A stretch of DNA of 40,040 bases from Rhodospirillales bacterium (GTDB lineage: Bacteria; Pseudomonadota; Alphaproteobacteria; Reyranellales; Reyranellaceae). The DNA lies in the NCBI GenBank assembly GCA_009377525.1, contig WHTW01000066.1:1-40040 (forward strand), in the 5' to 3' direction. How positions within the stretch are numbered: position 1 is the stretch's first letter; every line of letters begins with the position of its first letter. Below the pieces are notes generated by a model. The model was not told where the DNA came from. It searched no databases and was given only the letters and a program-made list of their open reading frames with translations. Shown here piece by piece: positions 1 to 7,828 of this stretch. A program made the translations under genes and the position numbers.

Positions 1-588
1 ACCGCCGATGGATGGCGCGACTACGCGCTGCTGCTGTTCCTCTACAACTGCGGCGCCAGGGTGAGCGAGGTTACGGGCGTCCTGTGGGCGGATCTCCAGC
101 TCGTGCCGCCGCGGCAGGTACGCTTGCGCGGCAAGGGGAGGAAGGAGCGGTTGGTGCCGCTCTGGCGCGAGACGGCCGATGCCTTGCACCGCCTGCGCGG
201 CATGGCCGAACGCGCCGATCAGCACCATATCTTCGTGAACCGCCACGGCCATCCCCTCACTCGGGACGGCGTCGCCTACATCCTGCACAAGTACGTCTCG
301 GCGCTCGCGGCAGAGAAGCATCCGACGCTCGCCCACAAGCGGATCACGCCGCATGTGCTGCGCCACAGCTGCGCGGTGGCGCTGCTTCAGTCCGGCACCG
401 ACATCACCGTGATCCGCGACTATCTCGGTCACGCCAGCGTCGCCACGACCGGCCGCTACCTTGCCACGAACCTCCAGATGAAGCGCGATGCGCTCGATAC
501 CTTCTGGGAGCATGCCGGAATCGAGCCCGCTCAGGCGAAGCCTTGGAAGCCGCAGGCCAACCTTCTTGCCTTCCTCCAGTCCCTCTGA
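1..588 (+). CDS. Tyrosine recombinase, C-terminal catalytic part (5' end cut off by the window)
   Basis: The reading frame is open from base 1, so the start and the N-terminal DNA-binding domain lie outside the window. The visible 195 residues hold the whole catalytic domain of a phage-integrase-type tyrosine recombinase. There is an active-site Arg in 'CGARVSE', a beta-hairpin Lys region 'GKGRKERLVPL', the 'HVLRHS' box (HxxR), 'YLGHAS' for the second His, and the nucleophile Tyr in 'TTGRYL'. All catalytic residues are present, so this part could be active. These enzymes cut and rejoin DNA through a 3'-phosphotyrosine link. The C-terminal tail and the strong palindrome just downstream recall the last gene of recombinase-in-trio (RIT) elements, but the upstream genes cannot be seen, so that assignment is an inference. 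It may otherwise be an integrase of a genomic island. Confidence 0.9.
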   Translation, partial: TADGWRDYALLLFLYNCGARVSEVTGVLWADLQLVPPRQVRLRGKGRKERLVPLWRETADALHRLRGMAERADQHHIFVNRHGHPLTRDGVAYILHKYVSALAAEKHPTLAHKRITPHVLRHSCAVALLQSGTDITVIRDYLGHASVATTGRYLATNLQMKRDALDTFWEHAGIEPAQAKPWKPQANLLAFLQSL

Positions 589-682
589 CCAGCCTGGATT
601 TATCTCGAGTCCTGCCGCCCACCGTCACCGCTGAACGCTGCGTCGCCGGCTCGGCACTCCACATAAAAACCAACTCCAGATA

Positions 683-716
683 ATGGGCCTTATGCCGGGC
701 TCGGCATAAGGCCCAT
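683..716. repeat. Perfect 15-bp inverted repeat after the recombinase gene
   Basis: The left arm is 683-697 and the right arm 702-716, perfectly complementary around a GGCT loop. The hairpin starts 95 bases after the recombinase stop. No T-tract follows, so it is a poor intrinsic terminator. It is more likely a recombination or end site of the element that carries the recombinase, although a transcript-stabilising hairpin is possible. Confidence 0.75.
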
Positions 717-1542
717 ACCCGCCGTCCGTGGTGCACGCCGCCGTCACGGCAATCAGGCCGGCCGCTCGCCGCCCAATCGCGACTTTTTGCCGACAGGGAT
801 GTGGCCTATGTGGTCCTCATGGTCCTCTCCCCGCTGGTAACTCGTCACAGTGATCATGACTGTTTTGGGTGAAGCGGATTCGGTGCCGAGCCACACGAGC
901 CATGGCGCCGTCGCTCCCGGAAGGGGCCGGCCACGGTGCTTGGAAAATCGCGAAAACGAAACAGCCGGCTCAGACCATAGTTATTGACACGGGAGAGCAC
1001 CTGAGTTATTCTGACCTCGCCGCCGCGCTTTCAGGCGTCCGTTCTATGCATCGTTCATCCGATATCATCGCGCGCGGCAGGCACCGCGCGAGGCCAGCCG
1101 GCTGCCCGGCCGGGACGGGCGCGCCCGGATGGCGAGCGACGAGGCCGGCCGCCGTCCCGCAGCCGAAAACCAGTAGCGATAATTGCGGGAATGGCGGGAA
1201 TTCGACGGGGGCACAAGCGATGGGGGGTCAGCTTCTCCAGACCCACAAGAGGGTCGGGCGGAAACGGCGGGAACGTCGGAGACCTCCAGCACCGCTGACG
1301 GCAGTGCAGGCACCGCCGGCGGGCTTTCTGTCCGTTGCCCACCACCGTGCAGGGGAATACGCCTTGTCGCTTCTGTCGCTGTTCAGGCGACATCGCCGGG
1401 CCGATGCCGGCTCAGAAGGGGCAGAGGCGCCAATGGCTTGCGAGGATTTCCGGGGGGAGTCGCAGCGAACGCGATCCCGTCAGGCCTCTCCTCCTGCGAA
1501 GGGCTGCGAAGGGGAGGAGGAAGACGAGGATAAGCGTCGCTC
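717..1542. other. Long stretch without a convincing gene
   Basis: Several open frames cross this segment on both strands, but their translations are Arg/Pro/Ala-rich, have no recognisable domain and lack good ribosome binding sites. It contains short GC-rich inverted repeats, for example around 1071-1090, and several 'GCGGGAA' motifs between 1180 and 1280. It most likely represents decayed DNA or the flank of the mobile element represented by the recombinase. Confidence 0.5.
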
Positions 1543-3066
1543 CTACAACGCCCCCGGCGCCGGTGCCTTCGTCGGCTTGGCATTGAGCTTGGGCGGGTGC
1601 GTGACGATCGACTTTAGCGCCGGCACGGGCTTGCGCAGCCGGGCGATGTCGGGCAGCGGCCGGGCGAGGCCGGAGATGCGCTTGAAAGCCTGCTCCATGG
1701 CGTGCGCGGCACCCAAGACCTCGCCGTCGCCGCGGAAGCGGCCGATCACCTGCAGGCCGAACGGCATCTTCTTGTGGTCGACGCCGCAGGGCAGCGAGAC
1801 CGTCGGGTTCGAGGTCAGGGTGACGAAGTATTTCGTCGCCATCCAATGGTAGTAGTTGCGCAGCTTCTTGCCGTCCATCTCGTCGATGTAGAGCTGCTTC
1901 CACGGGAAGGGCGTGAAGCCCACCGTGGGGCCGATCACCAGGTCGTAATCCCTGTAGAGCTGCTGGAAGGCGCGGAAGATTCGCGTCTGCTCGCCGTGCG
2001 CCCAGGCGAAGTCGGCGAGCGACAGCTTGGCCCCGATCTCGTAGTTGGCCACGATGTTGGGGCCGAGCATCTTGCGATTGTTGGTGTAGAGATCCTGGTA
2101 GCGCGACAGGAAGCTCACCGCGCGGATCACGTCGAAGCAGCGGTCGGCGCCGCCATAATCGACCTCGACCTTGTCGAGGCTACGGAACAGAGGCTTCATC
2201 GCGTTGATCCTGGCGCGGAACGTCTCGCGAATGCCTTTCTCGACGGGCGCGCCGCCAAAGTCCTCGGTATAGGCCACGCGCAGGCTGCCGAGATCGACCG
2301 GCCAAGGCTCGGCATAGGCGTCGGGCTCGAGCGGGAAGGACAGCGGATCGGCATCGTGCTGGCCGATCTGCGTGGCATAGAGCAGGCAGACGTCGGCGAC
2401 GCTGCGGCCCATCGGGCCCAGCACCGAGATCGGCGTCCAGCCCATGGCGCGGCGTTCCACCGCGACCATGCCGGGTGACGGCCGGAAGCCCACGACGCCG
2501 CAGAACGCCGCGGGATTGCGAAGGCTGCCGCCGGTGTCGGAGCCGGTGCAGACCGGCAGCATGTCGGTCGCCAACGCCGCCGCCGAGCCGCCGGACGAGC
2601 CGCCGGCGTTGAGCGTGGGATTGAACGGATTGCCGGTGGCGCCCCACACCGGGTTGCGGCTGTTCGAGCCGGCGCCGAATTCCGGCACGTTGGTCTTGCC
2701 GACCACGACCGCGCCCGCTTCGCGTACGCGCGCCACCATGACGTTGTCCCAGGTCGGCACGAAGTCGCGATAGAGCGGCGAGCCGTAGGTGGTGAGGAGG
2801 TCCTTGGTCTCCTCGAGGTCCTTGATGCCGGTCGGCAGGCCGTGCAGCAGCGGCAGATCCTCGCCGTGTCGCACGGCGGTCTCGGCGGCCTTGGCCTCCT
2901 GGCGCGCGCGCTTCACGGACATCGCGGTCACGGCGTTGACCGCCGGGTTCATTTCTCCGATGCGATCGAGGCAGGCATCCAACAATTCGACCGGCGAAAT
3001 TTCCTTGGTGCCGATGCGGCGGCGCAGTTCGACAGAGCTCAGCGAGACCAGTTCTTTATTCGACAT
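1543..3066 (-). CDS. Amidase (amidase-signature family)
   Basis: A complete 507-residue amidase-signature enzyme, which hydrolyses a carboxylic amide to acid and ammonia. The Ser-cisSer-Lys triad is visible: Lys82 in 'TGIKDLEE', cis-Ser157 in 'GGSSGGSAAA' and nucleophile Ser181 in 'GSDTGGSLRN'. The length is normal for the family and no signal peptide is seen, so it should be cytoplasmic. The ATG at 3066 is preceded by a purine-rich 'GGGGGGAAGA'. The C-terminal tail is rich in Pro, Lys and Ala. It is divergent from the thiolase-like gene, with 80 bases between the two starts. The substrate cannot be read from sequence. GatA is unlikely because no gatB or gatC lies nearby and the residues after the signature look like a stand-alone amidase. 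Confidence 0.92.
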   Translation of the reverse strand: MSNKELVSLSSVELRRRIGTKEISPVELLDACLDRIGEMNPAVNAVTAMSVKRARQEAKAAETAVRHGEDLPLLHGLPTGIKDLEETKDLLTTYGSPLYRDFVPTWDNVMVARVREAGAVVVGKTNVPEFGAGSNSRNPVWGATGNPFNPTLNAGGSSGGSAAALATDMLPVCTGSDTGGSLRNPAAFCGVVGFRPSPGMVAVERRAMGWTPISVLGPMGRSVADVCLLYATQIGQHDADPLSFPLEPDAYAEPWPVDLGSLRVAYTEDFGGAPVEKGIRETFRARINAMKPLFRSLDKVEVDYGGADRCFDVIRAVSFLSRYQDLYTNNRKMLGPNIVANYEIGAKLSLADFAWAHGEQTRIFRAFQQLYRDYDLVIGPTVGFTPFPWKQLYIDEMDGKKLRNYYHWMATKYFVTLTSNPTVSLPCGVDHKKMPFGLQVIGRFRGDGEVLGAAHAMEQAFKRISGLARPLPDIARLRKPVPALKSIVTHPPKLNAKPTKAPAPGAL

Positions 3067-3146
3067 TCTTCCCCCCGACGTGAGGGCAGAGCTTAGCCCT
3101 TCCTGTTTCCCGTGGGGAAGGGCACCATGGTCGCGGAGGAAACGAC

Positions 3147-4307
3147 ATGGCGCATGCGCTGCGAGAGAAGGCTGCCATCAGTGGCGTCGGCGAGACCGCT
3201 TATACGCGCGGCACCCCGAAGAGCGGGCTGGCGTTGCAGCTCGAGGCCAGCCTGGCTGCCATCACCGATGCAGGACTCAGTCCACGCGACATCGACGGCG
3301 TGGTGCCCTACTTCCCGGGCGGCGGCATCGCCGAGGATTTCATCGCCAATCTCGGCCTGCCGGATCTGAAGCTTTCGGTGTTCGTGCCGATGGGCGGCGC
3401 CACCTGCGTCGCCGCCATCCAGACCGCGGCGATGGCGGTGGCCACGGGCGTGTGCAAGCACGTGCTGATCTCGGTCGGCCGCACCGGCTATTCCGGCGCA
3501 CGCGTCAGCACGCGCCTGCAGCAGTTCCCGCAATTCGCCCTGGCGGCGGAGTTCGAGGCGCCGATCGGCATGTTCGCGCCGGCCCAGCTCTATGCCCAGG
3601 GTGCGCGCCGCCACATGGAGCTCTACGGCACCACGGCACGGCACTTCGCCGAGATCGCCGTGGTGACGCGCCAGCATGCCATCCTGAACGGCAACGTGGT
3701 GATGAACAAACCGCTGACGGTCGAGGAGCATCACGCCTCGCGCATGATTTCTGATCCGTTCCGGCTGTTCGATTGCAGCCTGGAGAGCGACGGCGGTGCC
3801 GCCGTCATCGTCAGCGCCGCCGGCCGCGCGCGCGACCTCAGGAAGCCGCTGGTCACGGTGATGGGCGTGGCCGAAGGCCATCCCGAATCACCGGCGTCGA
3901 TCGCGCAACGTCCCGATCTGCTGGAGTTCGGTCTCGCGAAAGCAGCACCTCGTGCCTACGACATGGCGGGTCTGGGACCCCGGGACATCGACGTCGCCGA
4001 GATCTACGACTGCTTCACCTTCACGGTGATCAACCAGCTCGAGCTTCTGGGTTTCTGCAAGAAAGGCGAGGGTGGACCGTTCATCATGGACGGCCGCATT
4101 GGCGTGGGCGGCGAATTGCCGATCAACACCCATGGCGGCCTTCTGAGCCAGGGCCATGTCGTGGGCCTCAACCACGTCGTCGAATTGACGCGCCAGCTTC
4201 GCCGCGAGGCCGGCAAGGCGCAGGTCGAGGACGCCGAGGTCGGCCTGGTCACGGGCTATGGCGACATGGGTGACGGCTCGGTCGCGATCCTGCGGAGGGC
4301 GGCATGA
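3147..4307 (+). CDS. Thiolase-like protein (SCP-x/lipid-transfer type)
   Basis: 386 residues with the thiolase fold of the SCP2/lipid-transfer thiolase subgroup. Cys87 in 'GGATCVAAI' sits where the acyl-accepting cysteine is expected, and 'NTHGG' (His329) is the C-terminal catalytic loop. The second catalytic Cys of true thiolases is not seen in the C-terminal 'GYGDMGDGS', so a classic acetyl-CoA acetyltransferase role is doubtful. Family members paired with DUF35 proteins act as thiolases or as retro-aldolases on acyl-CoA, for example the Ltp2-DUF35 complexes of steroid side-chain breakdown. The start is supported by 'GGAGGAAACGAC' before ATG. The stop overlaps the next start by 4 bases (ATGA), so the two products are probably translated together and form a complex. 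Confidence 0.88.
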   Translation: MAHALREKAAISGVGETAYTRGTPKSGLALQLEASLAAITDAGLSPRDIDGVVPYFPGGGIAEDFIANLGLPDLKLSVFVPMGGATCVAAIQTAAMAVATGVCKHVLISVGRTGYSGARVSTRLQQFPQFALAAEFEAPIGMFAPAQLYAQGARRHMELYGTTARHFAEIAVVTRQHAILNGNVVMNKPLTVEEHHASRMISDPFRLFDCSLESDGGAAVIVSAAGRARDLRKPLVTVMGVAEGHPESPASIAQRPDLLEFGLAKAAPRAYDMAGLGPRDIDVAEIYDCFTFTVINQLELLGFCKKGEGGPFIMDGRIGVGGELPINTHGGLLSQGHVVGLNHVVELTRQLRREAGKAQVEDAEVGLVTGYGDMGDGSVAILRRAA

Positions 4308-4735
4308 GCACGACGCCGACGACGGCTGCGGCCCCGGAGCGTCCGCTGCCGACGCCGACGCGCGAAAGCCGGCCCTTCTGGGATGGCATGCGCGAAGGCC
4401 GGTTCATGCTCCAGCACTGCTCTGCGTGCGGCAAGGCGCGGCACTATCCGCGGCCCGTCTGTCCGCATTGCTTCTCGATGGAGAGCACCTTCAAGGAGAT
4501 GTCGACCGGCGGCGTCATCCATACCTGGACGGTCTGCCACCATCCCTTCAATTTCTTCTTCAAGGCGTCGGCGCCCTACGTCGTGGCGCTGGTCGACATG
4601 GATGCCGGCGTGCGCGTGAACGCGCCGCTGCGCGGCGTGGCCGAAGGTGACATCAAGATCAGCCAACGCGTGAAGCTCGGATTCGAGCCGGTGACCAAGG
4701 AAATCACCTTGCCGTTCTTCGTTGCCGCTGGGTGA
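4304..4735 (+). CDS. DUF35/OB-fold acyl-CoA-associated protein, partner of the thiolase-like protein
   Basis: 143 residues. A short N-terminal helical part is followed by a rubredoxin-like zinc ribbon with Cys39, Cys42, Cys53 and Cys56 ('CSAC' and 'CPHC'), and then an OB-fold. This is the standard DUF35 layout. These proteins bind to thiolase-like subunits and are needed for their activity or substrate binding. The ATGA overlap with the upstream gene and the matched families make a two-subunit enzyme likely. The substrate is unknown; an acyl-CoA is the likely class. Transcription probably ends at the palindromic repeat at 4794-4868. Confidence 0.9.
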   Translation: MSTTPTTAAAPERPLPTPTRESRPFWDGMREGRFMLQHCSACGKARHYPRPVCPHCFSMESTFKEMSTGGVIHTWTVCHHPFNFFFKASAPYVVALVDMDAGVRVNAPLRGVAEGDIKISQRVKLGFEPVTKEITLPFFVAAG

Positions 4736-4793
4736 CCCTGATCAAGGAGCAGCGCATCAAGCCGGAGTAGGAGCTACGTAACACCACAACGCT

Positions 4794-4868
4794 GTCATCC
4801 TGAGCGTAGCGAAGGATCTCATGCCGGTTGCAAGCGGCGATGAGGTCCTTCGCTTCGCTCAGGACGAC
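4794..4868. repeat. REP-like hairpin between converging genes (GTCATCCTGAGCG family)
   Basis: The segment begins 'GTCATCCTGAGCG' and ends 'CGCTCAGGACGAC', with long, nearly complementary arms ('AGCGAAGGA' and 'TCCTTCGCT') around a loop of about 25 bases. It lies between the ends of the DUF35 gene and alkB and could act as a two-way terminator. A related element is at 10579-10650. Such repeats are scattered through many alphaproteobacterial genomes. Confidence 0.75.
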
Positions 4869-4872
4869 GGAA

Positions 4873-5508
4873 TCACAGCGCCTTCCTGAACGTCAGGTTG
4901 AACCGCCGCCGCCCGGTCAGCTGGTGCTCGCCATCCTTCAGCGCCAGCACGCCGTGATAGACGAGGCGTGACGGCCCACCCCAGACGACGACATCGCCAT
5001 GCTGTAGCGGCACCTTCATCGGCCGATCGGATCGCTTCAGCCCGCCGAACTGGAAGGTCGCGGGCAGGCCGAGCGATACCGACACGACGGGATGGGCGTA
5101 GTTCTGCTCGTCCTTGTCCTGGTGCAGCGACAGGCGCGTGCCGGGATCGTAGCGATTGATCAGGCAGGCCTCGGGTGCGAAGCCGTCGAAGCCCGCATCG
5201 CTCGCGGCCTCGCGGGCCAGGTCCCGGAAGACATCCGGCATCCTGGGCCATGCCGCGCCGGTCTCGGGATCGCTGGGATCGTAGCGATAGCCGGTGCGGT
5301 CGGCGACCCAGCCGACGCGGCCGCAATTGGTCATCGCCACCGACATCTGGAAGCCGCCGGGCGTGACCATCCGCCGGAAAGGCGCCTGCGCGACAATGCC
5401 TTCGATGGCGTCGAGCAGAGCCCGGTCGACCGCCAGCGCGCGTCCGCGCAGCAGCACCGCGCCGTCGTGGAGCTCCTGCCGGGCATCGGGGGCGAACAGA
5501 TCGGACAT
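4873..5508 (-). CDS. alkB: AlkB, alpha-ketoglutarate-dependent DNA dealkylase
   Basis: 211 residues, the usual AlkB size. The enzyme removes methyl groups from N1-methyladenine and N3-methylcytosine in DNA by iron- and 2-oxoglutarate-dependent hydroxylation, releasing formaldehyde. The iron ligands are visible as His129 and Asp131 in 'LHQDKDE' and His185 in 'VYHGV'. The 2-oxoglutarate-binding arginines are Arg202 and Arg208 in 'RFNLTFR'. The nucleotide-recognition lid region with 'GYRYDPSDPETG' is also typical. It is divergent from ogt, so two direct-reversal alkylation repair genes share one 110-base control region. No Ada-type regulator is in the window. Confidence 0.95.
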   Translation of the reverse strand: MSDLFAPDARQELHDGAVLLRGRALAVDRALLDAIEGIVAQAPFRRMVTPGGFQMSVAMTNCGRVGWVADRTGYRYDPSDPETGAAWPRMPDVFRDLAREAASDAGFDGFAPEACLINRYDPGTRLSLHQDKDEQNYAHPVVSVSLGLPATFQFGGLKRSDRPMKVPLQHGDVVVWGGPSRLVYHGVLALKDGEHQLTGRRRFNLTFRKAL

Positions 5509-5581
5509 CAGGGCATCAATATGGCGGCAAGATTGCGAATTCCAATCCGCCAGCGGAGCGTCAATTCCAGGCAGCTTCCCT

Positions 5582-5601
5582 ATCTTCGGATCATCGAAGA
5601 T
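5582..5601. promoter_or_regulatory. Inverted repeat in the alkB/ogt divergent promoter region
   Basis: The 7-base arms ATCTTCG (5582-5588) and CGAAGAT (5595-5601) flank a 6-base spacer, 17 bases before the preferred ogt start. It could be an operator or a hairpin in the ogt leader. No matching site was noticed elsewhere in the window, so its role is a guess. Confidence 0.35.
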
Positions 5602-5618
5602 GAGCGATGGAGAAGACC

Positions 5619-6152
5619 ATGAATACGATCCGCTATGCCTTTGGCGACAGCTCGCTCGGGCCCTTCATTGCCGCCCTGTCCGAGCGCGGGCTGGCCTGTG
5701 TGGCGTTCGATGGCGGCCTTGCCGAGCTCGAAGGATGCTTTCCGGACGCCGACCTTGTCGAGGACCGGGAGGCGTTGAGCGAGACGATCGGCAAGCTCGC
5801 CGCCATGATCGACCGTCCGGAAAGTGACGCTGATCTCACGCTCGACCTGCAGGGGTCGGACCTCGAATGCCGCGTGTGGAACGCGCTGCGTGAGATCCCG
5901 GTGGGCACGACCGCCACCTATGGCGAGATCGCGGCCCGGCTTGGCGTGCCGCGGCAGGCGCGTGAGGTCGGCGAGGCCTGTGCGGCAAACAAGCTCGCCG
6001 TCGTCGTGCCGTGTCACCGGGTCGTGAAGAAGGACGGCTCGATCTCGGGCTATCGCTGGGGTGTCCGTCGCAAGCGCAAGCTGCTGGAGAGTGAACACAG
6101 CGCCCGGCTCTTGCAGCCGGCCGTTGTCCCCCCACATGGAATGGCCAGCTAG
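5619..6152 (+). CDS. ogt: Methylated-DNA--[protein]-cysteine S-methyltransferase
   Basis: 177 residues from the preferred ATG at 5619, which has 'GGAGAAG' six bases or so upstream. An ATG four codons earlier, at 5607, lacks such a site. The C-terminal half is the conserved methyltransferase domain: the helix-turn-helix region 'TYGEIAARLGVPRQAREVG' and the active-site 'PCHRVV' with acceptor Cys132. The protein transfers the alkyl group from O6-alkylguanine to this cysteine and is inactivated. The N-terminal half is short and has no Ada zinc site or AraC domain, so this is an Ogt-type repair enzyme and not the Ada regulator. Its pairing with divergent alkB suggests shared control under alkylation stress. 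Confidence 0.93.
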   Translation: MNTIRYAFGDSSLGPFIAALSERGLACVAFDGGLAELEGCFPDADLVEDREALSETIGKLAAMIDRPESDADLTLDLQGSDLECRVWNALREIPVGTTATYGEIAARLGVPRQAREVGEACAANKLAVVVPCHRVVKKDGSISGYRWGVRRKRKLLESEHSARLLQPAVVPPHGMAS

Positions 6153-6169
6153 CCATTTGGAGACGCGGG

Positions 6170-6550
6170 ATGAAGATTTGGGCAGGTGCCGTGGTTGCCG
6201 TGATCGTCGGTTTCGCAACACAGGCATCTGCCCAATCAGGCGATGCAACGCGCGGCCAGCGCGTCTTCAACCTGCAATGCCGGGCCTGCCACACCTTGGT
6301 GAAGGACGGCGCGCAGACCGCCGGTCCCAATCTGCACGGCGTGTTCGGCCGCAAGGCCGGCACGGCTGCGGGCTACCAATTCTCCGAGGCCATGAAGACA
6401 TCCGGCATCGTCTGGGATGAAACGACGATGGCCGACTACAATCGCGATCCCAGGGGCAAGGTGCCCGGCACCAAGATGGTGTTCAACGGGGTCAAGCAGC
6501 CGGGTCAGCTCGCCGATCTCGTCGCCTACCTCAAGCAGGCAACGCAGTAG
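6170..6550 (+). CDS. Small class I c-type cytochrome (cytochrome c2/c550-like)
   Basis: 126 residues. The first 21 or so are a signal peptide ending 'TQASA', so the protein is periplasmic. One haem is bound by 'CRACH' (37-41), with His41 as axial ligand. Met103 in 'PGTKM' is the expected sixth ligand. The layout matches soluble electron carriers of the mitochondrial cytochrome c and cytochrome c2 type. It starts 17 bases after ogt but has no functional link to it, so the pair may simply share a transcript. Its last 20 bases overlap the end of the converging MFS gene. Confidence 0.93.
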   Translation: MKIWAGAVVAVIVGFATQASAQSGDATRGQRVFNLQCRACHTLVKDGAQTAGPNLHGVFGRKAGTAAGYQFSEAMKTSGIVWDETTMADYNRDPRGKVPGTKMVFNGVKQPGQLADLVAYLKQATQ

Positions 6551-7745
6551 CGCTGTCGCGCGAACGGACATAGACGCTCGCTCCCATCACCAGGCCGAGC
6601 GCGAGAATGCCGAACGCCACGCGATAGGCGAGGTCGGAATTGCCGAACGCCTCGACGATGTAGCCGACCAGCGCCGGCAGCACGGTGAGGCCCAGGCACT
6701 GCGCCATGTTGACCGTCGTGACGCCGCGGCCGGCCAGCCGGTCGGGGAAGAGGGCGCGACCCTGGGCCACGATCACCGTGCCGAAGGCGCAGAAGAAGCA
6801 GAAGGCCGTCAGCAGGACCACGGCCAGCGCGAGCGGCGGCTTGGGCAACAGGGCGAGAATGACCAGCAGCGCCATCGAGATCGTAGCGCCCCCCAGCACG
6901 ACCTTCTTGCGCGAGCGCAGCAGGCGATCCATCGGCCCGTAGGCCAGGATGCCCAGGATCTGCGCCACGCCCATCGCCAGCAGCACGTTGCCGCGCTGCA
7001 CGGCGTCGAGCTTGTGGACGTCGTAGAGATAGGGCCCGCCCCAGACGCCCAGCACCGTGAGCATGGTGGTGTAGGCGAACAAGTGCATGGCGAGCACCGG
7101 CACCAACCCGCGCGTGGTCCACACTTCCAGCAAGCCCTTGGCGATCTCGCCGAAACTCTCGCGCCTGGCCGGCGGCACCGGCTTGTCGGGCGGCCGGTCG
7201 CGCACCACCGCGTAGAAGGCCAGGGCTACCAGCACGGTGACGATGGCGAGGCCGAGAAAGCCGTTGCGCCAGCCCACGGTCGCGGCGATCCAGGCAAGCG
7301 GCGTGGCCGCGGCAAGCGTGCCGATGTTGGAAGCGGCGAACACCCAGCTGAGCGCCGTCGCGAGCTGGGCTGGCGCGAACCAGCGCGAGCACAGGAACAC
7401 CACCGACATGAAGGAGGCGGCACAGCCCACGCCGACCATGGCGCGGCCGCCGATCAGGTCCGTGGCATCCGATGCGGCGGCGATCCACAGCGAGCCCAGC
7501 GTGGCCAGCACCGACAGCGCCGCCACCGTGCGGCGCGCACCGTAGCGGTCGAACCACATGCCGACCGGCACCTGCACAGCGAAAAGCGCGAAGAAGAAGG
7601 CGCTGCCCGCCCAGCCGAGCTGGCGCGCGCTGAGGCCAAGGTCGCGCGTCAGCTCGGGCGCGATGACGCTGTTGGAGACGCGATAGAACTGGCTGAGGCA
7701 GGTGATCGCGATCAGCAGCAGAAGCAGCGGCAATTTCGATGCCAT
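6531..7745 (-). CDS. MFS transporter
   Basis: About 404 residues with twelve hydrophobic segments and the major-facilitator loop 2-3 motif as 'GMWFDRYGARRTV' near residue 65. A second, weaker repeat of the motif ('GPMDRLLRSRKK') follows the central loop. The central loop is the polar 'RDRPPDKPVPPARR'. ATG at 7745 is preferred; an in-frame TTG three codons upstream is possible. The gene is divergent from the ABC importer operon and has a palindrome directly before its start. The substrate is unknown. Confidence 0.88.
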   Translation of the reverse strand: MASKLPLLLLLIAITCLSQFYRVSNSVIAPELTRDLGLSARQLGWAGSAFFFALFAVQVPVGMWFDRYGARRTVAALSVLATLGSLWIAAASDATDLIGGRAMVGVGCAASFMSVVFLCSRWFAPAQLATALSWVFAASNIGTLAAATPLAWIAATVGWRNGFLGLAIVTVLVALAFYAVVRDRPPDKPVPPARRESFGEIAKGLLEVWTTRGLVPVLAMHLFAYTTMLTVLGVWGGPYLYDVHKLDAVQRGNVLLAMGVAQILGILAYGPMDRLLRSRKKVVLGGATISMALLVILALLPKPPLALAVVLLTAFCFFCAFGTVIVAQGRALFPDRLAGRGVTTVNMAQCLGLTVLPALVGYIVEAFGNSDLAYRVAFGILALGLVMGASVYVRSRDSATALPA

Positions 7746-7751
7746 GTCGAC

Positions 7752-7770
7752 CAACCCGTATCACGGGTTG
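7752..7770. promoter_or_regulatory. 8-bp inverted repeat before the MFS gene
   Basis: CAACCCGT (7752-7759) and ACGGGTTG (7763-7770) are perfect complements with a 3-base spacer, beginning 6 bases upstream of the MFS ATG and inside the MFS/ABC divergent spacer. A repressor or activator site controlling one or both units is plausible. A leader hairpin is the alternative. Confidence 0.4.
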
Positions 7771-7828
7771 ATCGTGGCTGTCCTTCGGCGTGGACCGAAG
7801 CATTGGCTTCGGCCACGATGGGCAACAC

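Noticed and set aside
1480..1530. A possible terminator hairpin after the amidase gene
   Set aside because: The TCCTCCT/AGGAGGA pairing is purine/pyrimidine-run driven and no T-tract follows in the needed direction.
869..1852. A 327-codon frame that runs from the gene-poor stretch into the amidase gene
   Set aside because: The second half is antisense to the amidase C-terminus and the first half has no domain or good ribosome site.
4732..4770. A short frame reading 'VTLIKEQRIKPE' after the DUF35 gene
   Set aside because: Twelve codons only; it looks a little like the end of a protein, but nothing upstream in that frame supports a gene.
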